DNA of 64,000 nucleotides from Pseudophaeobacter sp965641885 (lineage in GTDB: Bacteria; Pseudomonadota; Alphaproteobacteria; Rhodobacterales; Rhodobacteraceae): NCBI GenBank assembly GCA_965641885.1, contig OZ282574.1, positions 744,001-808,000 on the forward strand, given 5' to 3'. The notes under the pieces are model-generated. The model made no database searches, was not told the origin of the DNA, and saw only the letters and a list, made by a program, of their open reading frames with translations. This document shows positions 41,241 through 49,823 of this stretch, piece by piece (position 1 is the stretch's first letter; each line of letters begins with the position of its first letter). The translations under genes were made by a program, and so were the position numbers.

Positions 41241-42752
41241 ATGCTAGAGGGTCTTCTCATTGGTCTGCAAACGGCCATGTCATTCCAAAACCTGGCGATG
41301 GTTATTGCGGGATGCCTCATTGGTACGTTCATCGGCATGTTGCCGGGGCTTGGCCCAATGTCGATCATCGCGATCATGATCCCCATCGCGATTTCAATGG
41401 GCGACCCCTCTGCTGCTTTGATCCTGCTTGCAGGGGTCTATTACGGGGCCATCTTTGGCGGCTCCACGTCGTCAATTCTGCTGAACGCCCCGGGTGTTGC
41501 AGGCACGGTAGCCTCCAGTTTTGACGGCTACCCCATGGCGCAGCAGGGCAGGGCAGGCAAGGCGTTGACCATCGCTGCTGTCTGCAGTTTTGCAGGGGGC
41601 ACAATTGGGGCGATCCTGCTGATGATCTTTGCGCCGATGTTGTCGTCTGTTGCCTTGCTGTTCCATTCTGCCGAGTACTTTGCCCTGATGGTGGTTGGGC
41701 TTTCAGCCATCGCGGCCTTCGCGGGCACAGGCCAGGTCGCCAAGGCGATGATCATGACAGTGTTTGGCCTGATTTTGGCCACGGTCGGCGAAGGTGCGTT
41801 GTTCAGCCTGCCACGCTTTACCGGGGGGGTCATGGACCTGCAATCGGGCTTTGGCTTCATTACCCTGGCTATGGCCATGTTCGCGTTACCCGAAGCCTTG
41901 TTTCTGGTCCTCAAGCCTAAAGACGCGGGCAGCGTTGTTGGCGACATCACAGACCTGCGCATCACGCGGGCCGAAGCGCGGTCCATTGCGCCAATCATCG
42001 GCCGTCAGTCCATTCAGGGGTTTTTTATTGGGGTTTTGCCCGGTGCCGGCGCGACGATTGCAAGTTTCCTGGGCTATGCCGTTGAACGTAATCTGGCGAC
42101 AAAGGAAGAGCAGGCCGAGTTCGGCAAAGGCTCGATCAAAGGCCTCGCCGCCCCTGAGACCGCAAACAACGCCGCCTGCACTGGCTCCTTTGTGCCGCTG
42201 TTGACGCTGGGCATCCCCGGCTCCGGCACCACAGCGATCCTGCTGGGGGCGCTCATCGCCCTGAACGTCTCACCGGGGCCACGGCTGATGATCGACGAGC
42301 CGCAGATTTTCTGGGCCGTGATCATGTCGATGTTCATTGGCAATCTGGTCCTGCTGATTTTGAACCTGCCCCTGATCCCCTATATCGCAAAAGTCCTGTC
42401 GATCCCACGCAACTACCTGATCCCATTCATTTTGTTTTTTACCTTGATGGGGGCCTACATCGGTCAGAACAATGCAACGGAATTGCTCATCCTTGTGGGA
42501 TTTGGCGTCTGTGCGACAGCGTTGAAATTCGCAGACTACCCTTTGGCGCCTCTGTTGATCGGGTTTATTCTGGGCGGCATGCTCGAGAACAACTTTGCGC
42601 GGTCGATGCAACTTTACGATGGTGTATCATTTATCTGGGAGCGGCCTATGACGCTTGGTTTGCTGGTGATCGCAGCGATCCTGATCGTCCTGCCCAGCTT
42701 TCGGGCAAGGCGCGCGCGGATCCGCGCTGCAGGGGTGGCTGATGGCGACTAA
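41241..42752 (+). CDS. tctA: Tripartite tricarboxylate transporter large membrane subunit TctA
   Basis: A 503-residue permease with about 11-12 membrane segments. The family signatures GTFIGMLPGLGPMSIIAIMIPI near residue 24 and VLPGAGATIASFLGYAVE near 265 are both present, reflecting its internal duplication. It is the transport channel for the ligand bound by TctC. GGAGG precedes the ATG at 41241; the frame from 41169 overlaps tctB and is rejected. The transporter is controlled in all likelihood by the divergent two-component system. Confidence 0.92.
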   Translation: MLEGLLIGLQTAMSFQNLAMVIAGCLIGTFIGMLPGLGPMSIIAIMIPIAISMGDPSAALILLAGVYYGAIFGGSTSSILLNAPGVAGTVASSFDGYPMAQQGRAGKALTIAAVCSFAGGTIGAILLMIFAPMLSSVALLFHSAEYFALMVVGLSAIAAFAGTGQVAKAMIMTVFGLILATVGEGALFSLPRFTGGVMDLQSGFGFITLAMAMFALPEALFLVLKPKDAGSVVGDITDLRITRAEARSIAPIIGRQSIQGFFIGVLPGAGATIASFLGYAVERNLATKEEQAEFGKGSIKGLAAPETANNAACTGSFVPLLTLGIPGSGTTAILLGALIALNVSPGPRLMIDEPQIFWAVIMSMFIGNLVLLILNLPLIPYIAKVLSIPRNYLIPFILFFTLMGAYIGQNNATELLILVGFGVCATALKFADYPLAPLLIGFILGGMLENNFARSMQLYDGVSFIWERPMTLGLLVIAAILIVLPSFRARRARIRAAGVADGD

Positions 42753-42924
42753 CGTTTGGGTGTACGGCTGAACCACAGCCCGGCGCATAGGGGGCCAAAA
42801 GGGAGACTGAGGCCTCAACACTGTAATTTGTCGGCAAGCTGTTCGAGATGAGCTTTCGAGATCGAGCGATGAGCCCGCGCTTCCAGTGACATTTCTGAAT
42901 GGCGCTGACACCAGTGTCCGTATT

Positions 42925-42953
42925 GAGGCCCCGAAAAGGTGTTCCGGGGCCTC
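42925..42953 (-). terminator. Stem-loop downstream of the leftward binding-protein gene
   Basis: A 9-bp GC-rich stem (42925-42933 with 42945-42953) and an 11-base loop, 27 bases beyond the stop of the leftward gene at 42981. No T-run follows in that direction. Confidence 0.4.
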
Positions 42954-42980
42954 GTCTGCTGTGAACTGGACGTGCAGATC

Positions 42981-43688
42981 TTAGTTGTACTTTTGATTGA
43001 TTTCAGCGGCGCGCCCACTGGCAATCAGCGCATCGAGGGCTTGCTGGAGGCTGGAAATTGTCGCGTCATCCACGGCCAGATTGCAGGCAATCCCTGCTGA
43101 TGTTTCTTCTAGCAACAGAACCTCAACCAGCTCTGGATCATTCAACAGGTTCAGGCGTTCCCGGAATGTCACCCACAGATCAATACGACCCGCTTTGAGC
43201 TTTTTGATGTTCAGCTCTTCCTTGGGCGTGGACACGATATTCATCCCTGCGTCGGTCATGAAGGTTTCGGTGACGTCGCTTGTGTAGGTGCCGATGCTAT
43301 AGGCACGGGCGTCCTCCAGTGTTGAGAGTGACATAGGGTTATCGGCGCGGGCAACCAATATCATCTGGTTGGACAGCAACGGCGAGACCCATTTGAACAT
43401 GGGGCGGCGTTTCTCAGTGATATTGGTGGTGAAAACGCAGGTGTCCGGGGTTTTCTGCGCCAGCGAAAAGGCACGGGCCCAGGGCTGAACTTCAATGGTA
43501 TATGAGATCGAGGCCGCATCCATGGCTTCTCTGACCAGATCCGTGGCTGATCCGACGATTTCACCGTTTTCGGTGTAGTTGTACGGAGGATATTCTTCTG
43601 TCAGGAGCGTCAACGCGGTCCCTGCGGTTAAGGTCGACGCAAGGCAGGTAAAAGCTGCGGTACAAAACAGTGTCTTTACTGAAGTCAT
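42981..43688 (-). CDS. Amino-acid-type periplasmic solute-binding protein (SBP_bac_3 family)
   Basis: A 235-residue binding protein. The signal peptide (1-23, ending LTAGTA) precedes LTLLTEEYPPYNYTENGEIVGSATDLVREAM, the classic family-3 opening, then PWARAFSLAQKTPDTCVFTTN near residue 70. No ABC permease or ATPase is adjacent. Such solitary proteins in marine Rhodobacterales often feed signalling systems or are orphan scavenging proteins. The ligand, probably an amino acid or small polar compound, is unknown. A terminator-like hairpin follows. Confidence 0.85.
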   Translation of the reverse strand: MTSVKTLFCTAAFTCLASTLTAGTALTLLTEEYPPYNYTENGEIVGSATDLVREAMDAASISYTIEVQPWARAFSLAQKTPDTCVFTTNITEKRRPMFKWVSPLLSNQMILVARADNPMSLSTLEDARAYSIGTYTSDVTETFMTDAGMNIVSTPKEELNIKKLKAGRIDLWVTFRERLNLLNDPELVEVLLLEETSAGIACNLAVDDATISSLQQALDALIASGRAAEINQKYN

Positions 43689-44370
43689 ATTTCGGGTCCG
43701 TCCATAGGATGAGTGAGGGCGAAGCCTATCAGCCCGGTGCTAAATGAGTCTTAAGTTTGAGGCAGGGTTAAAGTCCCCTTAATGTTTCAGGTTTTCCGGG
43801 CAATGACTTGCTGCAAAATTTAGGTTCAGAACGCATAGCGCACAGATGCAAACGGTCACATTTGCAATGGGTTATGATGAGGCTGTGTAATCCTCATGCC
43901 CCTCATACCAGCGCGCCCGAACCACAGGCCCAGCTCTGTTACAGGCCCAGCTCTTAGTGGCTCAGTTTCCCAGCGGCGCAGCCGCGCGTGGGGTGCCGCC
44001 CTGCAGCGTCGCATCAGAAGACGCCAGGTCGGCTGCCAGCCCGGAGCTGATCTTCTAGCGGGTGAATCTGTGTCAGAGGTGTCCCGGTATGAGGGCGTAT
44101 TGCGAACAATTGCAGGCTGGGACATTGCCCGAATGTGGACTTGGGCTGAAATTTAAAGTAGGGTCGACGACCAGAAAAACTGCGATACTCGCTAAGCCGC
44201 TCACTTTGTCCGAAAGGCCACTGCACCCACAACATTGCGACTTGACCGACTGCACCCCGCATTCGAAGTGTTGGCAGGCACGTGAAACTGCACTTGGAAA
44301 CAGATAAGAAATTGATGGAACGGACCACGCAGTGCTTGCTCAAAGACCTGATAAAGGCAGGGGGTTCTCT
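43689..44370. other. Gene-less stretch before the hybrid kinase
   Basis: About 680 bases. Several open frames exist on both strands (for example 44014-44343 leftward) but none has a recognisable motif, a good ribosome site or normal amino-acid composition. Promoters for the leftward binding protein and the rightward kinase must lie here. Confidence 0.45.
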
Positions 44371-47235
44371 ATGCTTGCTTCAATGGGCTCGCTAGAGTCC
44401 TATTGCTCAACTTTGGCAGAATCCGCCAAGGTTGCTCGCATATCGGTCTGGCCGTACGGGACCGGGCAGCAGGATTTGTCGTGCCTGTTTGAATGGAACG
44501 CCGACAGTAAGGTCCGACCGCAAGGCCGCAAAGTTGCCAATACGGTCTTCCAGTCATTATGGACGGCCCTTGAGGCGCAGGCAGTCATTGCCTTTGACGA
44601 TGTCAGCAACACCCCCGAGTGCGCCGTACTTGCGCAATTCTTCCTTTCGGAAGACAAAGTGCGCTCGGTCCTCGCGTGCCGCCTGGCATCTGCCGACCAG
44701 AGCCTCGGAATACTTCTCCTCGAACATACCGGCATGCCACGCATATGGACCGGTGAGGAAAAGGTCCTGGCGCAATACGTCGCCAGATTGATTGCAACCT
44801 CTTTTGACAAGACCCGCAACCTGGCCTCTCAGTCCGGCGATAGTGTCGCAGACCGAAGATCCTCGTATTACGATAAATTTGTATTCGATCAGTACTGGGA
44901 GATGGATGCCGAGTTCAGGTTGCAGAACTACCTTCCCGGTGCTGCGAATAGCGCGCGGGATTTGGGTCAGGTCAAGGGGTTGAAGCTGTGGGAGATGCCA
45001 CAGATTGACCCCGCGAACGGGTCCTGGAACGAATTGCAAAGGGATGTTGCAGACCAGAGCAACATTGACGACTGCATCTTTGCATCTGTCAACACTGCAG
45101 GCGAAAGGATCTTTCTGGAGCTTTCCGCGCGGCCATCATATGCGCAGGACGGGGATTTCCTGGGGTATTCCGGGGTCGTACGCGACATCACAAAGCGTGT
45201 TATTCGGGAGCAGGATCTCAAGTCCAGTGAGAATAAATACCTCAATGCGGCGCGGCTGGCGAATGTGGTGACATGGGTCTGGGATGAAGTCGAGGCTCGC
45301 ATCACCTACTGCTCGCCTGAGCTTGCCGAGATCTATGGTATTGCGCCGGAAGAGTTGATGAAAAGGACCGTAGCGCAAAAGTATGGTGATGCTCCGGATG
45401 GACCCAGCAACGGGTTGCAATACGAAAAAAATCTCAGCTGGATCCACCCGGATGATCGGGAGCGTTACCGTGCGGTGGTCGAAGGGGCCTCCAAGAACCA
45501 GGCTGGGTACGACGTTGTAACCCGGATCATTCGTGACGACGGTGGCGTTCGGGTTCTTCACGAAAGAGGTGAGCCGGTTTTCGACATCACGGGCCGATTG
45601 ATCGAAACGACGGGTGTCCTGCTGGACGTGACGGAACAGGAAAACAGAAAATCAGAGCTCGAGTTGAAACGCGCCCAACTGGAGAACCTGATGGACAATA
45701 TTCCGGGTGCAATCTACCGGGTGAAGAATGATGACAACTGGACGCCAATCTACAAAAGCGCAGGATTTAACACGCTGTTTGATCCGGAACTGCAAAACAG
45801 CCAGGACGGTGAACGTTACAGCATAGATTTCGCTTCGGTCTTTGCTGAAAGTGACATGAAGACAATGAACGATGCCGTCGCCAAGGCCATTGCGAACGAC
45901 ACCGAATTTTCTTTCGAGTATCCCGTCAAAAGGCGCGATGGCAGCGAAATCTGGCTCAGTGAACGAGGTCGGCCAGTCATCGCGGAAAATGGGGAAATTG
46001 AACTTGAAGGTGTGCTGATCGATGTCACCGAAAAGCACAAGGTCAAAGAAGCACTGGCTCAGGCACAAAAAATGGAAGCCATCGGAAAACTAACCGGTGG
46101 AATTGCCCATGATTTCAATAATCTGCTGGCAGTCACCCTCGGAAATCTTGAGCTGCTAAAAGACGACGTAAGCAATGCTGACCATCTTGAATTTATTGAT
46201 AAAAGTATCGCTGCCACTCTGCGCGGCGCTGACCTTACCAAAAACATGCTTCTGTTTGCGAGGCAGGCACGTCTTGAGCCCACTAGGGTTAACCTCAACA
46301 CTGTCATCAAAGACACCCAAAGCTGGATCAGTCGAGCCTTGCCGGAAAACATCGAGATCCACACCTCTCTCAGCAGCGAGTTGTGGGAGGTTTCGGTTGA
46401 TCAAAGCTCTACCGAAAGCGCCTTTCTGAACCTCATACTGAACGCCCGGGATTCGATGCCGCAGGGTGGAAAAATGACCATAGAATCCCGTAACATCGAG
46501 AGAGATCAGGACTTTACGGATGCAAGCGGTGAGCTGGTTGAACAGGGTCGATATGCGGTTCTTTCCGTCACTGATACCGGTCATGGCATTCCGAAAGATG
46601 AGTTGGGGAAAATATTTGAGCCCTTCTACACCACCAAGGAAGTGGGAAGCGGCACCGGCCTTGGCCTCTCTATGATTCAGGGCTTTGTCAAACAAACAGG
46701 AGGGTCGGTTCAGGTTCATTCAGAGCCGGGGGTGGGCACGACGTTCAGGATATACTTCAGAGCGCTTGAGACAGGCGCTGCCGGCTTGTCCGAACAAACG
46801 GCGCTGCCCGAGGCGGCACCGGAATATTTTGGGGCAAAGGTTCTTGTTGCCGAAGATGAACCAGAGGTTCTGGAGATCATCCAGAGAACGCTGCAGGGAA
46901 TGGGATGCCTGGTTACGCCTGCGGTCAGTGGTGATGACGCGCTGAGGATATTGCAACAGGATTGTGACTTTGACTTGCTTGTGACCGACATTGTCATGCC
47001 GGGTGAACATATGGGAACGCATCTGGCAAAGGCCGTGCGTGCATTGAAGCCGGATCTGCCGGTCATCTTCATGTCAGGCTACGCAAACGAAGCCAAGGCC
47101 CACGGAAACGGATTGCGTCCCGAAGATTTGCGGTTGAGCAAACCGGTCCCAAGAAATGAACTGGTTGCAGCCGTCAAACAGGCGTTGAAAGCCGTCGAAC
47201 AACGCCCATTCAGAGAGACAGGTGACCAGTCTTGA
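44371..47235 (+). CDS. Hybrid sensor histidine kinase (GAF, PAS repeats, HisKA, HATPase, receiver)
   Basis: A 954-residue soluble hybrid kinase. A GAF-like domain (about 1-150) is followed by three PAS/PAC units (about 170-285, 290-425 and 430-560). HisKA has the His in GKLTGGIAHDFNNLLAV near residue 580. The ATPase boxes are NLILNARDSM and TDTGHGIP with GSGTGLGLSM. A C-terminal receiver starts at about 820 (VLVAEDEPEV, phospho-Asp in LLVTDIVMPG). No membrane segment is present, so it senses a cytoplasmic signal such as light, redox or a metabolite. The ATG at 44371 follows GGCAGGGGG; a GTG at 44332 is upstream. No target gene is adjacent. Confidence 0.88.
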   Translation: MLASMGSLESYCSTLAESAKVARISVWPYGTGQQDLSCLFEWNADSKVRPQGRKVANTVFQSLWTALEAQAVIAFDDVSNTPECAVLAQFFLSEDKVRSVLACRLASADQSLGILLLEHTGMPRIWTGEEKVLAQYVARLIATSFDKTRNLASQSGDSVADRRSSYYDKFVFDQYWEMDAEFRLQNYLPGAANSARDLGQVKGLKLWEMPQIDPANGSWNELQRDVADQSNIDDCIFASVNTAGERIFLELSARPSYAQDGDFLGYSGVVRDITKRVIREQDLKSSENKYLNAARLANVVTWVWDEVEARITYCSPELAEIYGIAPEELMKRTVAQKYGDAPDGPSNGLQYEKNLSWIHPDDRERYRAVVEGASKNQAGYDVVTRIIRDDGGVRVLHERGEPVFDITGRLIETTGVLLDVTEQENRKSELELKRAQLENLMDNIPGAIYRVKNDDNWTPIYKSAGFNTLFDPELQNSQDGERYSIDFASVFAESDMKTMNDAVAKAIANDTEFSFEYPVKRRDGSEIWLSERGRPVIAENGEIELEGVLIDVTEKHKVKEALAQAQKMEAIGKLTGGIAHDFNNLLAVTLGNLELLKDDVSNADHLEFIDKSIAATLRGADLTKNMLLFARQARLEPTRVNLNTVIKDTQSWISRALPENIEIHTSLSSELWEVSVDQSSTESAFLNLILNARDSMPQGGKMTIESRNIERDQDFTDASGELVEQGRYAVLSVTDTGHGIPKDELGKIFEPFYTTKEVGSGTGLGLSMIQGFVKQTGGSVQVHSEPGVGTTFRIYFRALETGAAGLSEQTALPEAAPEYFGAKVLVAEDEPEVLEIIQRTLQGMGCLVTPAVSGDDALRILQQDCDFDLLVTDIVMPGEHMGTHLAKAVRALKPDLPVIFMSGYANEAKAHGNGLRPEDLRLSKPVPRNELVAAVKQALKAVEQRPFRETGDQS

Positions 47236-47308
47236 CGTTTGGCTGCGATATCCTGTCAACTTAAAGGTGCAATGGCTTACTTTTGACAATTCAGATTTGG
47301 AGATTGCT

Positions 47309-48403
47309 ATGCCCTTTTATCATGACCTCAAAGACTACGGCCAAGATACGATCTATCCAGACAAGGCCGCCTGGATTGCCCGCCGCCTGCTGACCCTGCG
47401 CTACGATCTGGCGCAGGCAATCACAAAGGCGAGACGTCCCAATTCCCTCATCATCGGCTCATGGAATATCCGAGCGTTCGATGGCGGCATGCCCCGGCTA
47501 GATGAGAGCTTCCACTACATTGCTGAAATCATTGCAACCTTCGACATTTGTGCGATCCAAGAACTGCGCGCTGATCTCGGGCCGCTCAAGCGGCTCATGG
47601 CTCTGCTCGGACCAAACTGGGACTACTTCGTCACGGATGTTGGCAACCACGAGGGCGCAAATTACGAGCGTATGGGATTTATCTACAACAAGGACAAAGT
47701 GTTCTTTCGCAATGTCATCGGTGAGATCGTAATCTCTTCTGACGCGTTGAGCGATGGCAGCCAGATTGCCCGAACGCCCTTTTTCGCCGCCTTTCAATCC
47801 GGGTGGTTCCGTTTCACGCTCTGTTCAAATCACATTATATATGGCGACGATCTTGGCATGCGTGCGCAAGAGATCACTGCCATCACGAATGCCCTGGTGA
47901 AACGCGCCAAAAAGGAAGACCAGGTCTTTGTCTTTCTTGGTGACATGAACATTGAAAGCCGCGACGGCGAGGTCTGGCAGGCCCTCATCGACAGCGGCAT
48001 GACGGTGCCGCCATTTGAGGCGACGAACATGAAGGGGGACAAGTTTTACGACCAGATCGCATATACCGAAAAAGGGGCCTCTACCCGCAAAACCCGCCTG
48101 CTGCGCCACGGGGTATTCGACTGGCGCAATGCGGTCTTCGGCCCTGCGCAACAGCGCGACCCAGCGGCGCCCGATGATCCTGAATTCATAACCCGGATAA
48201 CCGATGCCGAGCACCGTGCGCACTATGAGCCCATCAACGCAGCAACGCGCTCGGACTACGGAAAATCCCCCTATACCGATTTCGCGTCGCAATATGCCAC
48301 CAATTTCATGACCTTTGAGATGTCAGACCACTTGCCGATCTGGGTCGAGCTTGAGGTCGACTATTCCGACGCCTACCTCGCGCGCTTTCCCATCGACACC
48401 TGA
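47309..48403 (+). CDS. Endonuclease/exonuclease/phosphatase family protein
   Basis: A 364-residue member of the EEP (DNase I/AP endonuclease/phosphatase) fold. Motifs are SLIIGSWNIRAFDGG near residue 49 (metal-proximal Asn), AIQELRAD near 85 (metal-binding Glu), VFVFLGDMNIESRDG near 210 (Asp and Asn) and the terminal EMSDHLPIWVELE near 337 (Asp-His). All catalytic elements are present, so it should be active on DNA, RNA or a phosphoester lipid. There is no signal peptide. GGAG precedes the ATG at 47309; the frame from 47222 overlaps the kinase gene. Confidence 0.85.
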   Translation: MPFYHDLKDYGQDTIYPDKAAWIARRLLTLRYDLAQAITKARRPNSLIIGSWNIRAFDGGMPRLDESFHYIAEIIATFDICAIQELRADLGPLKRLMALLGPNWDYFVTDVGNHEGANYERMGFIYNKDKVFFRNVIGEIVISSDALSDGSQIARTPFFAAFQSGWFRFTLCSNHIIYGDDLGMRAQEITAITNALVKRAKKEDQVFVFLGDMNIESRDGEVWQALIDSGMTVPPFEATNMKGDKFYDQIAYTEKGASTRKTRLLRHGVFDWRNAVFGPAQQRDPAAPDDPEFITRITDAEHRAHYEPINAATRSDYGKSPYTDFASQYATNFMTFEMSDHLPIWVELEVDYSDAYLARFPIDT

Positions 48404-48722
48404 TCGGGTCAGGCAAAATGGACGAAAGCGAGTGACCCGAATATGCCCTTTATGCATCTTGCGCCATTCCGGTTTTATAACCTGTCGCTCGCGCCATCTG
48501 TGGCTTGCACAGTAGCTTTGCATTGCCATCAGGGATGGAAAAATGTAGTGAACAAATTAAGCGACTACGCCTTGTATATGGGTTTTGCCATTGCTCTGCG
48601 ACATAGGTTTCGATCTCGCTCCCACAATGAAGGTGCTGAAATTTGCTGATAAACAGCCGGTTTACTCGTCCGTCACAGCAACACCACTATGACGCAAAAC
48701 GCGTTTGCCTGAGGGACCCTTT
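48404..48722. other. Gap between the EEP gene and the EamA transporter
   Basis: About 320 bases. A 7-bp inverted repeat (CGGGTCA at 48405-48411, TGACCCG at 48433-48439) just after the EEP stop may assist termination. A 68-codon open frame at 48443 has no family signature and was not called. Confidence 0.4.
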
Positions 48723-49595
48723 ATGACGTCGCAAAGTCGTGCAATCCTGCTGATGATAAGTGCAATTTTTTGCTTTTCGATCATGGATGCAGCGGTCAAG
48801 GCACTGGCGCCCGATGTTGGCGTGCTGCCGGCACTCTGGGCGCGGTATACCGGACAGATGCTGCTGGTTTTTGTCCTGGTGCTGCCGCGTCTGAAACAGG
48901 TGGTGCGCAGCCGATATCCGGGGCTGCAATTTCTGCGGTCTATCCTGCTGATGAGCGCGACCGCGTTCTTTTTCACCGGTTTGAGCCTGATCCCCCTGAC
49001 GGATGCGGCGGCGCTGATGTCGACCAATCCGGTTCTGATCACCCTGGGCGCTGCGATCTTTCTTGGCGAATCCCTTGGTATACGCCGCGTTGCGGGTATT
49101 GCGGTGGCGCTGGTTGGAGCGACGATCGTCATTCGCCCCGGTAGCGATGTCTTCAGCCTGTCTGCCTTGTTCCCTCTGGCGGCCGCCGTCTGTTATTCAG
49201 GCTACGCATTGCTGACGCGGCGTGTCGGAGCCGACGAAGATGTCTGGACGTCCCTTTTTTACACGGGACTGGTCGGAACCGTGTTGCTGAGCCTTGCGGT
49301 GCCTTTCAGATGGCAATCTCCGGATCTGGCCGGTTTTGCCTTGATGAGTGTCATCGCGCTGGCCGGAACCATTGGGCAACTGGCGTTGATCAAGGCCTTT
49401 TCGCAAGGCGAAGCCGGGATGTTGGCGCCTTATTCCTACACAGGACTGGCATTTGCAGCTTTCTGGGGCTTTGTGTTTTTCTCAGAAATACCAGATTTTT
49501 GGACGGTCTTGGGCAGCTGTGTGATCGCAGGAGCGGGGCTTTATGTCTGGCACCGCGAAAACTACAAAAAGGCCAGGTTGCCTGAGCGCAAATGA
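48723..49595 (+). CDS. DMT-superfamily transporter (EamA family)
   Basis: A 290-residue permease with ten membrane helices in two EamA repeats. The first repeat starts AILLMISAIFCFSIMDAAVKAL and the second near PLAAAVCYSGYALLTRRVGAD. The LIPLTDAAALMSTNPVLITLGA segment is characteristic. Family members export amino acids, metabolites or drugs; the substrate is unknown. The ATG at 48723 follows GAGGGA; a TTG at 48705 would add six residues. Confidence 0.88.
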   Translation: MTSQSRAILLMISAIFCFSIMDAAVKALAPDVGVLPALWARYTGQMLLVFVLVLPRLKQVVRSRYPGLQFLRSILLMSATAFFFTGLSLIPLTDAAALMSTNPVLITLGAAIFLGESLGIRRVAGIAVALVGATIVIRPGSDVFSLSALFPLAAAVCYSGYALLTRRVGADEDVWTSLFYTGLVGTVLLSLAVPFRWQSPDLAGFALMSVIALAGTIGQLALIKAFSQGEAGMLAPYSYTGLAFAAFWGFVFFSEIPDFWTVLGSCVIAGAGLYVWHRENYKKARLPERK

Positions 49596-49731
49596 CGACC
49601 CAGAGCCCGCGTTCGACCGACCTGGATGACAGGGGGCGGGCTGATATTCTGGGGCACAGGTAAATGCTGTCTTGCAGGGTGGCTGCGCCAAGCCTACGGT
49701 CACTGTATGCTTTCCGAGACCGAATTCCTGT

Positions 49732-49767
49732 TTAAGTTTGGCCTGAGACTTAAGTTTGGCCTGAGAC
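49732..49767. repeat. Perfect 18-bp tandem duplication
   Basis: The 18-mer TTAAGTTTGGCCTGAGAC occurs twice in a row (49732-49749 and 49750-49767), 56 bases before the chosen start of the cyclase gene, so it may lie in its promoter or leader. Confidence 0.8.
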
Positions 49768-49823
49768 GCTGACAGGCTGGTTGATTGTACTGGCGCGGTT
49801 CGCTTTGTACGCGAGGCAGGGCC

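Noticed and set aside
44014..44343. 109-codon minus-strand open frame before the hybrid kinase
   Set aside because: No motif or ribosome site; composition looks like non-coding repeat-type sequence.
48443..48649. 68-codon + strand open frame
   Set aside because: No motif or ribosome site; lies in the gap before the EamA transporter.
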